From NCBI GenBank assembly GCA_028641055.1, contig CM054059.1, positions 44,466,477 to 44,530,476 of the forward strand: 64,000 nucleotides of DNA, written 5' to 3'. Positions 44,402 to 57,000 of the stretch are shown piece after piece (position 1 is the first letter of the stretch; every line of letters starts with the position of its first letter). The position numbers and the translations under genes are program-made. This stretch comes from Alopecurus myosuroides. Taxonomy: Eukaryota; Streptophyta; Magnoliopsida; Poales; Poaceae. Under the pieces are notes generated by a model. That model saw nothing but the letters and a program-made list of their open reading frames with translations. It did no database searches and was not told the DNA's origin.

Positions 44402-45785
44402 TGATGCATGTAAAATGCATACATGAACTTTGCATGTTATTACTTGTTTTTCCTACATATTAGAAACTTATATTCATGTTTTATAATAATTTGGGGGATT
44501 TTCTAAACAATCCCCCTTCTTTTGGTTCTAACCCTGTTTTTCGAGAAAACGTACTTTTTAGTGTTTCAGACTTTCCGGGAGCTTCGGGACTCCAAAAAGG
44601 GCAAGGCCAAAGAGCACGGTTCAGAATTTTCGAGACGGAGACCATGGGCCAAAGTAGAGGGCCAAAAGGCCAACCAGGTGGGAAAGAGGACCCTCCACGC
44701 GGCCAGATTCCTTAGCCGCGTGAGAGGCCCCCTTTTTGCCCCCGTGGCTCCGATGCCGTCGAGCTTTCTTCTCCCGAGTGTCTCGTGACCTAAAAACGAC
44801 TATATAAAGGGTCCCCTGGCCTTTTTGAGGAGGAGGCGGCGCCGAGAGACGAAACCACAAAACAGAGAGACAGAAGGCTGCCGCCGGAGAAGATCGGAGG
44901 GGGGAAACGCCGCCGGGATCACCCCCGGAGGGCTCCACCCCCCTCCGGCGTGTTTATCATCAACATCTACAGCAATATCAACTCCATCTCTCCACTGTAA
45001 TCTCTTGGCAAACACGATGTATGATGCAATACTATATTCCCTTGATGTATTGTGTCTCCCCGTCTATGTTTGAGTAGTGAATTGTTCTTGGCAATGGTGA
45101 AATAGTTCGTTGATTGGTTGCATACAAGTTTGTTATCTTCTATGATTGTCTTTATGTACAATATATGAGTGCACGCATATGTTGGGGAATGCATGTAAGG
45201 TGATCACCGGTAGCATAATGGAGTGGTGGTGACTTGGGAGTGACAGTAACCTGAGACCGAGCCACAAAGTCAAGTTATTGGGGGATATATATAGGGGACC
45301 TTAGAACGTAAGGCTATGGTGGGACTTTATGTCTTAATCAATCTTGTGCAGTCATTTGCTTGGCCACATGATCCATCATAAGGGGCTGTAGATCATTTAC
45401 TTGACTATACCTATTCATGGCTCCTTCCTAGAAAAAACAACTAAGACTAAAACATGTGCTTCACTAATTGTGACAACCACACGAACGAAACACCTATTGT
45501 CAGAACACTTGCTCCCTTGAGATACTTGAGATATTTGCTGCTTGCTACTTGTGAAACTTGCTTAGAAACTTGCTTCACTAGTTACTAGACAAACCACACT
45601 CCACGTCACTTGCTTTTAATTAGTTAGTTCCTTTTAGGCAAACTTATTGCTTTGCATAAACAACCATATAAGAGGGTTATAGGGCTTTAGAGAATAGATA
45701 GCTTACCTTCAGCTCCTCGTGGGTTCGACACTCAAATACTTATCGAAAGGTACTACAATTGATCTCCTGCACTTGGGAGTCATCA
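44402..45785 (+). mobile_element. Solo LTR inserted in J2
   Basis: 1384 bp, TGATGCATGTAAAATGC to GGGAGTCATCA, flanked by CGGAG (44397-44401) and CAGAG (45786-45790), a five-base duplication with one mismatch. It belongs to a different LTR family from the other LTRs here. A TATA box (CTATATAAAGG) lies at about 44800-44810. No internal region remains. Confidence 0.8.
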
Positions 45786-45790
45786 CAGAG

Positions 45791-46102
45791 CTACTGAACT
45801 TTTCGTGGAAAAAGGCTAATTTATTTAGTGTTTATGCATGGGGGGCATATATTGCCGAAAGGGCGATGGCGGTGGGCGCCCGAGGGGCCCACACCGCCCC
45901 CAGGCACGGCCACGGGGCCACCCGCGCCCAGCCATGGTGTGGGAGCTCCGGCCCCCCCTCCATGTCTCATTTGGACTTCCTGGACCCTCCGGGACTTCTA
46001 AGACTTCTGGCTTTTGAATCGTCCAATTCCGAGAACATTTCTAGAACAACTTTTCTGAAACTAAAAACAACAGAAAACAGGAACTGGCTCTGTGGCATCT
46101 TG
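45791..46102 (-). repeat. Athila-like LTR fragment J2, right part
   Basis: Continues J2 after the solo LTR (compare 43350-43670 in J1). It is cut at 46103 by element C. TCTTG at 46098-46102 would be the left copy of C's duplication, but the right copy is beyond the window. Confidence 0.65.
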
Positions 46103-46948
46103 TGTCGTGGTTGTGAGCTGACAGATGCCATAGGATGGCTTGAGTTTGGGGCCGATGGACACTGTGGGTATCCGGGGAGGGATTGCACGCCTAGTCGGCG
46201 CGCTCACTACGTTGCAAACACAACAATCTACCCAGGTTTGGGGCCCTCCTGTGGAGGTAACACCCCTACTCCTGCCTGTCTGTCAATATATATGGGTAAC
46301 CGAGTACAATGTGTCCGTCAGGCTCAACGAGCTAAAGGAAGAAGAAGCACTCTACTGATCTCTCTCTCTAAGGAAACTAGCAGCAATTCTCTCTCGTGTG
46401 TCGACCCTCGCACAGGAGCGGGGAGGCCACCTTATATACGGGTGGCCACTGACTGATAGTACAGGGTTAGGCGAAATACACTCTGCCGTAGCGCACGCTC
46501 GCGTATTCTCGCTAACAGACGCCGAAAGTCGTCTCCGTCGTGGCCGCTGCCCTGTCCTGTCCCCCTTGTCAGAGACAGGACATGGCCTCGCCCATACTCT
46601 GCACTGTTCCAGTGTACGTATACACATCATCACGCCTAGTAAGTTGAACCGCACGCTCGTACTTTCCCTTAATCTTCGGGATTCCAACTGCTCCATTGAC
46701 CTCCCTCCGAGATAGAAAATATCTTTGTCTACCCGTTTTCTCCAAGTGCAACTCGGACAACCCGGGGAAGACTCATTTCTTCAATATCGGTCATTACTCT
46801 TCCTACCGAGATAGATCCATCTCGGTACCGTTCAACTCGGTACCATATGGGTCTCGGATAACTCCATCTCGGTAACAGTATCTCAGTAAACAGTACCTCA
46901 GACACCATTTCTTACCAACCTTACCCCTGCTCGGGGTAGCCCCCGACA
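46103..46948 (-). repeat. Element C 3' LTR
   Basis: 846 bp with short inverted ends TGTCG and CGACA, followed by TTAGTCCCCGAAG, the plus-strand view of a CTTCGGGGACTAA polypurine tract. It has many CATCTCGG/CTCGGTA-type phrases (46795-46880). Confidence 0.75.
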
Positions 46949-47480
46949 TTAGTCCCCGAAGCTGGTATGGTCCAGCGAACTCGGACGCTGGGCCGTGCCA
47001 GCTTAAACCAACAAACATCAGAATACCCGACCGAGATGCACCCATCTCGGCCAAGTTCCATCTCGAACTCAGATTAAATCCGCAACTTCCATTATCATTT
47101 TTTCACCAAGATCCGAGATGGTTGCGCTGAATTGCATTTTGCCGAGATCCCAGCACTTAACCATTTTCCATAAACCCAGCAGTGCGAGGCAAAATCGCCT
47201 CGTTTTCTTTGCACCGTGGGCGCACCACGTGGCGCGGAAGTGCACCCACGTCACCTCGATTCTCGCGTGGAGCCACGCACGCGCCACACCCTCTCCCGCG
47301 CCTCGGGCCCACGCGCCATCACGTCCGTTGCAGCGCACTCAAGTGCCCACGGCGGAGAACGCGGGATTTACTGTGCCGGTTACGCGCGGAGATTCCGTTT
47401 TGTGCGTTTCTTCGAGCGCAGTAAACGCCACGACCCCACGATTTTAGCCACGTTCGATCCGAGCAGTTATTGCGTTATGG

Positions 47481-49557
47481 GAGTATAAATACCCACGCCA
47501 GCCCCTCTGTCTCTCTTCCTTCGCCACTTTCCCCGTCTCATCTTCCTCTTCCTCGCACGCGTGCGCAGAGCTCACTGCTCCACCGCACGTCCACGAACAC
47601 CGCCGTGCTCCCGAGGACACCGCCGCACCTCCAAGCGACACAGCTCACTGGAACACCGCTGCGCCCGAGATTTTCACCGAGCCCTGCAGATCTACGCGAC
47701 ATCACGCCTTCACCATGCCCGCACTTCACCGAGCTTCTCGCAGCGGCACCCGCGCCACGACGTTTATCTTCCACGCCGTGGTCGTGCTCCTCCGTCCTCT
47801 GCGACCAGAGCCCTTCCTCGCGCCCGCGGGCATCTCGGAGGCGACGAGATCCCCAATGCCCGAGATGGAGCTAGAATCCATCGAAGAGATCGAGCTCGAG
47901 GGATCCGCTTCCATGCGGGGTGCGTGGGAAGGATCCGACGTGGACAACGACGACATCACCTGGTTGATCTTCACCCGCCCGCATCCCGGCCGGAGTGGTC
48001 TGCCGAGTTACGGAGGGCGAGATCGAGCCTACACCGCGCGAGGGAGAATAAGTGGTCTTCATCAGTCATTTTATGTGCGGGTTTAGCCTCCCTCACTCTA
48101 ATTTCATGCACCAGTTCCTTGTCCATTTCGGCCTCCAGCCACACCATCTGCCTGCCAATGCAATTACATATCTCTCTTGCTTTGTCACCTTCTCGGAGGC
48201 CTATCTCGGCCTCCTTCCCACCGTAGAACTTTTTAGCAAGTACTTTAGCTTCCGCAAACAAGTTCTTCCCAACACTGCTAATCCCAATGCTCCGAAGCGC
48301 ATGACGTAGTGCGGAACTGCCATGATACTTCCGCGCACGGGTTCCAAGCTCCCTCGGACCCCGGGTCTAGAATCCTGCCGGAAGTGGCAGCGGGGGTTCG
48401 TCTATGTGAAGAACCCCGATAAGATGGATCTACTCGCTCTCCCCCCATATCATCTGGATCCCTCCACCGAGATGGTGAACTGGGATTATAATCCAAAGAA
48501 GAGTGTGCCCGAGATAAACCTCATCGACACTCGCCTCAAACAACTCGTCCGAGATGTACTGCGAGGTGACGACCTACTCGCCACCTGGATCAGCCGCCGG
48601 GTTCTGCCACTCCAGCGCAGAATCCACAAAATGTGCTTCATGGGCGGGCACCAAGATCCCACCCGGACTACCACCTTCGAGCTCCATAAGAAGGAGGTAG
48701 CCGTCTGGGCCAAGTCAATCCCCAGGATCATACTCGTCGAGAACTGGACGTGGGGGCTCGAGCCCTACCACCGAGAGAACCTTTCACCTTTCGTAAGTAC
48801 CTTGAACCGGACCGAGTAACATCCATCTCGGTTTTATCCAAGATGATCTCGAGACTAATGCTTTGTGTTTCGCATGTGCAGCAATTTGATCGCCAGAAAG
48901 ACCAAGATGGCAAAATCCCCTCGGATCACTAGGGTGAGGACCGGACCGAGGACGACACGAAGGAGTTCATCGAGGAGGATAATCTCCCCATCCCGGACGC
49001 CCTTCTCGCCGCCCAAGGCGGTAAGCATCGAGTTTCAGCCTCAATGCGAGACTGGTCCGAGGATGACGAAGGTGACAATGATCATGATTGTATCCTATTA
49101 GAGGTACCTGGTCCCTCCTCGGTGTTATTTGCGTATCCTCTTCCCTCGCTCTCAGTTGATCTGGAAGAGCAGGTGGTCGAAGCGAGACCCGTGAACATGT
49201 TCACCCCCGTGGAAGTGAAAAAGAGGACCGGAAGTGGCGCAGTCGCTCCTCCGCCGAAGAGGCAGAAGAAAGCTGGGATCAAGGTCACGACCCACCAAAA
49301 GAACAAGCGGCCCATGTCGAACGGGTAAGTCTATTCTGAGATGCTTGGTGTTTGCATTTTCTTTACTCTTTTGCCTATTTTTCCTGAGATGATTCAAATG
49401 CCTTTGGTTTGTCCTCCTTTCTCTTCTTCTCTCGCAGTGAACCGAAGAGCATTGAGATCACCAAGATGCCCAAGTTCACCATGACCCCGAAGCGCTCTGC
49501 CTCGAGGAGATCGAGCACTAGGACCCCTCCAGTTATCGAGATTCCGAAAGAGAGCGG
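47481..49557 (+). pseudogene. Antisense spliced gene of element C, Transposase_28-like, broken
   Basis: A TATA box (GAGTATAAATACCC, 47481-47494) precedes a coding region that starts around ATG 47855 (MPEMELESIEEIELEG). It shows the same conserved block as A and B: SLPHSNFMHQFLVHFGLQP then YLGLLPT. There is a frameshift near 47980, a TAA at about 48049-48051 before VVFISHFMCGF, a TAG after RMT near 48306, and a TAG at about 48929-48931 in the next exon. Splice borders are kept: donor at 48793, acceptor ending 48881, donor at 49325 and acceptor ending 49437. The last exon is cut by element D at 49557. It is clearly a decayed homologue, not a working gene. Confidence 0.7.
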
Positions 49558-50955
49558 TGATACGTCCAAAACGTATCTCCTTTTCTGAACACTTTTCTTA
49601 ATGTTTTCCTCTAAACTGGTTAGTTTTAGATATCACTTACACAGACTAACGCTGTTTTCGGCAGAATTACCTTGGTGTCTCGTTTTTGTACAGAAAAATC
49701 AACTTTCAGGAAAATGCCCAGAAAAGACCCCATTGGTCTTAAAACACCAGAAGACCCTAGGAGCCAGAAGGGGGCTAGGAGAGGAGCCAGGAGGGGGCCA
49801 CACCACCCCCTCGGCGCCCCCCCTTGGCCGTGCTGCCTAGTGGTGTGGGCCACCACGGGACCCCCTCGAACTCCCCTTTCGACTTCTTAACGCCCTCAAC
49901 CCTAAAACGACAGGGGGTTCGTCATATTCCATAGAAACACAACAGAGCGCCGTCGCCACCCCGAACCTCGATTTGGGGACCAGAAGTTCCTCTTCTGGCA
50001 CCCTACCGGGACGGGGATTCGAAGGAGATCATCGCTATCGACACTGCCACCTCTTCTCCATCAACCATCCATGATTCCCCCGTCCATGTGTGAGTAAATA
50101 CCACTGTAGGCTGAGATGGATGGAAGGGATTGGATGAGATTGATCATCTAATAATGCCAGATTGTTAGGGCATAGTGCCTAGTATCCATTGTTAGTGTTT
50201 TCTACCGTTGTTGCAACTTGTTATGCTTAATGCTTGTCACTAGGGGCGGAGTGCCATGATCTCGGATCTGAACATGATATTGTTTCATGAGTATAATGTT
50301 GTTTCTTGATCATATCTGCAAGTTGTTTTACACGTGTCATTGTCCGGAACCCGAGGCCCCAAAGTGACATAAATTTGGACAACTAGAGGGGATGGCTGTG
50401 ATGTGAGGATCACGTGTGTTCGCGGAGTGTTAATGCTTTTCTCTCGTGATTTATTAAAACGAGCACCTTAATTACCAGTAGTTTCCCTAGAGGCCCCGCT
50501 GCCACGGGCTGTTAGGACAAAAGATGTTGTGCAAGTTTCTCATTGCGAGCACGTATGACTATATTGGAACACATGCCTATTGTTTTCCTACATGTTTAAT
50601 TCTTTATATTATTATCTGCAATGCCCACATTATTATTATAACATTACCTATGTTATCCATGCAACACCCGTCCATCCATTCCCTCTATGCCTAGAGTACT
50701 TCCCATACAGCTGTTTTCCGCGATTGCTACTGCTGTTACTATTTTACTACCGATATTATTTTATTTCTACTACTGCTATAAAATTGTTAGCACTGATAAA
50801 TTATTGCGAGCAAGTCTACTTTCTGGTGCAGCTGAATTGACAACTCATATGTTAAGGCTAATAAATATTCTTTGGCTCCCCTTGTGTAGAATCAATAAAT
50901 TTGGGTTTTACTTCCCTCGAAGGCTGTTGCGATCCCCTACACGTGTGGGTCATCA
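49558..50955 (+). repeat. Element D 5' LTR
   Basis: About 1.4 kb, TGATACGTCCAAAACG to GGGTCATCA, followed by an 11-base spacer and the primer-binding site, the same arrangement as in element I. Confidence 0.8.
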
Positions 50956-50966
50956 AGACTATTTTC

Positions 50967-50984
50967 TAGCGCCATTGCTGGGGA
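50967..50984 (+). promoter_or_regulatory. Primer-binding site of element D
   Basis: TAGCGCCATTGCTGGGGA differs from the intact tRNA-Asp-type site at 8104 (TGGCGCCGTTGCCGGGGA) at three positions, all compatible with C-to-T or G-to-A change. Confidence 0.7.
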
Positions 50985-51042
50985 GCATAGCTTTATTTAT
51001 TTTCTCACTTGATCGTGATATTTTTGCTGCAAGCCATTCATC

Positions 51043-54000
51043 ATGGGCAACACTCATGATGGAAAAGTTCCTATATTACCATCCACTAGAAGAAGAGGTA
51101 CAACTCTGAACACCTCTGCTGCTCTTGATGCACCGTCTGTTATGAGTAATCTTCTTACTCCAGCACATGCTACACGCACTGTTACTTCTGCCGAGTCCGA
51201 GAATGTTTCTTATACTTTTGATGATGCTTCTACTGTGCTTGATGATACTGGTTCTCTAGGTCCTTTCCTAGATGCTACTATTGCTAGATCCAAACAAATT
51301 TAAAATGCTGAAATTTCCGTTGAAAATATTGGTACACCTGTTAATTCAACTGAGCTTACTGATGATCTTGATGAAACCTATATTGAACTTAATGATGATT
51401 TTATAGAAGAAGCTCGTGCTACTACTGGTGCAACTGCTCTTAAGAGTCTTCTTGCAAGACATGCTGTGAAATATAAATCTTCTCTTGATGCTAAGTTTGC
51501 CACATCTCTCATAGACATTATAGACAAGGATTATGATTTCTCTTTAGATTTATCTTATATATCTATTGTTGAGAAGGAACCTTTTTGTGAAACTGAAAGT
51601 AAAAGTGCTATGGAACACATGAATGAGCTTTCATCTTTGAGTAGTTTATTTTCTGATGATACTAAACTACGTACTTATTTTGTTACCAAGATCTTCCCTT
51701 TCTCATTGAAAGATGAAGCTAAAATTTGGTTTAACAATCTGTCACGTGGGTGTATTACTGATCCTATGGATTTGGTTAATGCTTTCTTTCAAAAATATTT
51801 TCCTGCTAGTGCCCAACATGCTGTTGTGCAGGATATCTTTAAGTTTGAGCAAATTGAAAGAGAAAAATTTCCTGAATCTTGGACAAGGTTTTGTTCTTTG
51901 ATAAGAGCTAACCCTGGATATCCACTGCCTAAAATTTACTCCTAGATATATTTTATAATGGACTAACTGTTGAATCTAGGACATACCTAGATAGTTGTGC
52001 TGGTTGTGCTTTCGAGAAAAGAACTGCAGAAGAAGTTGAGGAATTAATGGCTAAAATAGCCAAAAATAATGATGATTGGAATATACCTGATCCTACACCT
52101 ACACCAGAGCCTACAGCAATACCAACACCCAAAAAATGATGGATGAATGAATTAAATGATGAAGTGATGAAGGAAGCCAAGAAATCTCTTAAAGAGAGGG
52201 GTATTAAATCTGAAGATGTGAAGAATTTACCTCCTGTAGAAGAATTATGTAAGCCTATTCCTCATCCGTCAACTATTGAGGTACACTCCCTCCAATACTT
52301 TGATAATAAATATATTTCCTATTCTAAACCACCTGATCAATGTTTAGATGAATTTGATAATTATGTTGTTAAGAAAGACATCTTTAATAGGAGAGTGCAA
52401 AATAACCTTATGGAAAACTCTAGAGCTATTGATAATTTGCATGGTATTATTGAGAGAACCTCTAATGATGTTAAAATGCTTGTTAAACATTTTCAAATGG
52501 TTCAAACTCAAATTGATCAACTTAGGGTGTGTTTGTTTGGGCTGGCTCCGGCTGGCTGTGGCTGCCTGTGGTGCTGTGCAGAGAAACCTGCTGTGCAGGA
52601 AAGCTGCTGTTTGGAGTTTTGCTGTTTGGCAATTTGGCTGGCTCTTTAACTGTAAACATAAGAATTGTCTAAAATACCCAAGTGTTGTAAGAACGTATAT
52701 TTTACTTACTACTTTAACTGTAAACCGGCATACACTTGAATATATTGTACATGAGTGTATCACAAGTCGGATAATCACTCCTTTGTAAGAACGTGAGCTG
52801 TGGGGCCGGGTTGGTCGAGGACTAGGAAGTGTTATTCCACTAGTAACAAAATACATATAGTATAATTTATACATCCACTTTTAGCACTAACGAAGTATAT
52901 GATCTTGTACTATATCGTACTAAAATACATCTGAAGAACTAGACCAGCGCACGCGGAACTACAACACAGAGAACAATATTCAGAGGAGCAGAGACAGCAA
53001 TGTTGAGAGCAGCTCGCGGACAAGTACTAGTATTCTGCATAGCTCTGACATGTACTCCAGCAGACATGCGAATACGACTAGCATATAGGCAACTACTAGT
53101 CCAAGAACGCTGGAACAATTCAACCCCCCAAAAAAGCTTCAGCAGCGCCATGAGAACTGATGAGGTCCTCCCAACGCCTCAGCATCCAGCCGTCCAGGTG
53201 CAGTAGGTAGTGGCCCCTGCGAGGTACACCAAACCGAGCAGCAGTACACGAGGGCTGGACTCGAAGGCCGCCGGCGGGGAACGTGCAGCGGCGGCGTGGA
53301 GGACGTGCGGCGGCGGGGCAAGCTTGGAGGTGGCGGCGCTAGCATCCGCGTGCTTTACGAATCCAGGCCGCTCGGGTCGGTGGAGAACGGCGAGGTGGAG
53401 CTCCAGTGGCGGGGAGGTGGTCGGGCTAGGGCGGCGTGGAGTACGTCCGGTGGCGGGGCGAGCTGGAGGTGGCGGCTCTAGCATCCAGAAGGCTCGGGTC
53501 ATGGTGGGGAATTTTGGTGTGCGGGCAAAAAACGGTTCGAGGCTGGGAAGAGATGGTTGGCCTCACGGTGGCAGTTTGCTCGTTATTTACTCAAAGGACA
53601 TGTCCCAAAAGAAAAACGTTTCGCTCGCTGCCGCGGGAAGCCGCGCGAACGCCTCCCCGCGTGCTTTCTGCGCTATGCCTATTTCGTTCGATGGCTTTGG
53701 CAAAGCCCACAGCCAACACAACCCGTTTGGTTCGTTTTGCCTACTTTTTTCACTGGAAAGCTATCAAAAGCCCAAACAAACACCCCCTTATTAAAGTGCA
53801 AAAGACATCCTAGCTAATGCTTCTAGAGATAAACATGATTGTGAAATAATTACTAGAAGTGGTGTTTCTACTCAGGACCCCTTGTATCCTGAAGGACATC
53901 CTAAAAGAATTGAACAAGATTCTCAGCAATCTAAAAACAATAGTTCTCCTTCTAAGAAAAAGAAGAAGAGACATAAAAATGTTGTAGAATCTCCTGAACC

Positions 54001-54084
54001 CGCTAAAGATCCGAATAGTATATCTATTTCTGATGCTGAAACTGAAAGTGGTAATGATAAAAGTGATGCTTCTGATAAAGAAGT
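51043..54084 (+). pseudogene. Element D gag, degenerate and split
   Basis: The frame opens MGNTHDGKVPI at 51043 and is broken by TAA near 51301, a frame change near 51940 and a TGA near 52138. In between it encodes the gag core (FSLKDEAKIWFNNLSRG at about 51705-51755, then FPESWTRFCSLIRANPGYPL). It continues as NELNDEVMKEAKKSLKERG to MVQTQIDQL, where element E interrupts at 52525. After E (53788) it resumes in register as IKVQKDILANASRDKHDCEI and a Lys-rich segment (KKKKKRHK) until F cuts it at 54085. The coding strand is AT-rich. No zinc knuckle, protease or pol is present before the break. Confidence 0.8.
52525..53787. mobile_element. Element E: Harbinger-like non-autonomous element (TSD TTA)
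   Basis: The ends are GGGTGTGTTTGTTTGGGCT at the left (52524/52525) and the complement of GGGGGTGTTTGTTTGGGCT at the right, with TTA at 52522-52524 and 53788-53790. Removing it restores the element D gag frame (CAACTTATTAAAGTGC). At 1263 bp it has no transposase. The GC-rich middle (53210-53560) contains a direct duplication of about 57 bases at 53291 and 53431. Open frames in it overlap in every frame and follow base composition. Confidence 0.8.
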
Positions 54085-57000
54085 GTCACGACCCCGGACC
54101 TAGAGATATACATACTGATATGTGCTCCTAGACATGGACCCACAAGGGATTCAGGGTTACAAGCCCCGGCCGCAACAAACAACAGTAGGCAGACCGGATT
54201 CATCGGCACGTAGGCCGGATCACCACGGTACTACTACTCCTTGCGTCCACAGTAGTCATAACCAACCATGCATATCAAAGCGTCCACGAATCGAACGAAA
54301 CTGAAGGAAATGGGACCAAAGCTATACGGAGATGCTATATGTCCAGAAAGTGCAACAACAATCGAGGGTTACTGGGGTTACCTCGCCCCAGGCCGAATCA
54401 CATCGGTAGGCGGGCTCGGAAATGGATCATCGGCTCCACAACCCCTCGACTGCGACAACTATGCAGGCATAGCAAAAACTGTATAACAATGAGCTTGAAA
54501 CCAACAACCGATCAAAGCAGTACTCTAAACATGGAAGCTGTATTAATAGATGTTACTAGAGTATAGATTACAAGCAGAGGTCACACGACCCAACATTACA
54601 TCAGACAACGGAAGGCAAATTATGTTGCTAGTCAACAAGAACCAAAAAGGCCTAAGAGGCCGCAACATAAGGCGACGTCCCAGCCCATAGATTCCAGGCT
54701 GCTACCTGGGAACCCCGAACTACTCGTCGATGTCCACGTTGAACCACCACTGAAGTGACGAACTCCACCTGAACCAAAATTAAGCAAACTTGAGTACGGG
54801 AGGTACTCAACAAGACTTAGTTAACCTATTATATAACTGCTATCTTCAGAAAGGGTTTTATGAAGGCTGATTTGCGTAAAGCAAGATTTATTTTCCAAAT
54901 CGAGGAGGAATAGAACGTCTCATAGAAGGTTTTCAAAACAGATGAGAAACTCGCTACTGTAATCATCATCTTTTCAATCCACCAACATCAATTCCCAGCA
55001 TCTCACATGCTATAAGGATCACCCCTCTCGGCATCTCCGAGGAGGCACCCTTCAAACGTTGACTCCATGCTTTGTCAATTTCTTTTATGCCACGTTCAGG
55101 TTGTCTATGGTCTTTGCCTTCACCAAGTCGTCCTTAACCGTGGACACGGCTTTTCGAAAAGTTTGCCCTGCAGGGATGTACACTTTACCCACACGTACCA
55201 TCCGACTCTTAGCGCCACATGTATGCTCTTCCATAGAACGCGGCAGAGGGTGGCTATCTACGACCTTTACCTTACCCGACCCTATCCATGAGTCAACCCA
55301 CGACATGGCCACCCCGTCAACAGGGAGTTGGCCATCCTCCTGGCGGAACCTGTCTCTATGAGGCGGGGTCAAGATCCGTGTACGTCCATCACTTGGCCCC
55401 TGTCACGCCCTAGCGGAGCATTTTGTTTTCAAACCCGTTTAAAAGGTTTTATCTGCGGTGCCGAATGGAAATCTCAAACTACGTGACTCATGGATCTGGC
55501 CAAACAAGTTAGTTGGTCGAGCGCGGTTACTTAGACCCTGCGTGTGGTTGCACGCTCAGTCCTGGCTTCCGCTCGAGACCGTAAAGCTAGTGTTGGCGAG
55601 TATAGGATGAACAACCACTTCCCAAGTGGCCTCACATACCAGCCTTAGTCAAGTTATCCACACAAAGCTCATCTCACCACGTCATCATATCATACTAGGT
55701 TATCGCAGCCCCGATTCATCAACCGGATGGAGCAGAGGTAACAAACATTTAAAGCTAAGCGAAGCGGATATGAGGCTCTGGCGATGCGCACAAGCAAATC
55801 TATGGCGGCTAGGAGCAGTGGATCAGGATATTGAGGCAATGTAGTATATAGGTGAACTATATCTACTAGCATCAAATACTTTGGAATCGAATGCAAAGTA
55901 CGAGATTCAAATGTTGTTCGAAAGCATATATGTGCAGATAAGAGTTTATGCTTGCCTTGGTTATAAGAAAACCAGATAGAGACTTCAGGAATAAGTGCTT
56001 GACTTGTCGGTTAAGATCAAGTATTCACCATTGGAGTTCTGGCCTTCTCTTCGGAGTCACGTTCTACCGAGAGGGAACAAACACCGAAAAGAAGAATAAC
56101 AATCAACACATGGCATCGATGCAATGCACAACATGTATGCATGAACAAGTTAATGCATTGAAATAAAGCCCTAAGCATGATCGTTGGGTTGCTAGGGTTC
56201 ATATGTCATTTATGCGATTTTACTGAAAAAGTCCCGAAATAGACCCCGGAGGGGCAATTCGGACGATTCTAAAAGTGAGCACAAATTAATGTGCTCAAAT
56301 GGGTTTGAAAACACCATAGCTAGATTGCATTTTTCATTTTGAGCATTTTGGTAAAAAACTTGTAATTTTCTAATTTTAGTGAATAAAAACTTATTTTCTC
56401 CATTTTAAATGATTAAAGAACATTAAAATAAATGCTCATTTTTGGACTTTCTCAAACACGTGTGAAAATTACATATTTGGATAGAGAACAATTTTTTGAT
56501 CAAAACCATACTTTTATTTTATTTTTCTGAGTAACATTTTGGAAGATATTAATTAATCAATTATATTCATTTTCTGGAATTCCTGGAATTACCAAAAAGG
56601 GTAGTTATGACGTCACTGTGACGTTATCCTTGCATCATCTAGAGAAGAACTTCTCTGTTTCAATCAAATTCGAAGGACTCGATGGTTGAACTACGAAATT
56701 GGTTCGTGGCCTAGGTGGAGAGGGTTAAGGTGAACGTGGGGGTGGCGGAGGACGACCAAATGGTCGCCAGAGATGGTGCCGGTGAGCATCCGCGCGGCGA
56801 CAGACAGTGAGGTACGGGGGCGGAGAGCTGCTGAGGGGGAGGATCCAAGGTGAGGGCACTGCGGGGTTCAGGAGCTCAACACGATGCCGTTGATGTGATC
56901 AGACGAGGATGAGGCGTCCGGATTAAGCGGCAACGAACACGGCGGTCGATGGACGAACGCGAGGAAGATGGGGCCGATTCCGGCGTCTCTGGCCCTCCCC

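Larger units (their letters stand above)
46103..49557 (-). mobile_element. Element C: Tat-lineage retrotransposon, 3' portion only
   Basis: A minus-strand element represented by its 3' LTR (46103-46948, TGTCGTGGTTG to CCCGACA), the adjoining polypurine tract and the antisense gene. At 49558 it is interrupted by element D. Its pol, gag and 5' LTR are not visible and may lie beyond the right edge. Lineage is inferred from the polypurine tract and the antisense gene it shares with A and B. Confidence 0.75.
49558..54084 (+). mobile_element. Element D: Athila-type retrotransposon, 5' portion
   Basis: LTR 49558-50955, a primer-binding site at 50967-50984 and a gag frame that is interrupted by element E and then by element F at 54085. 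The remainder (pol, 3' LTR) would lie beyond F, outside the window. Its gag is of the type found in Athila-like elements. Confidence 0.8.

Noticed and set aside
53210..53794. Gene of 194 codons in element E
   Set aside because: It overlaps other frames of equal length, is Gly/Arg/Ser-rich from composition and runs into the terminal inverted repeat.
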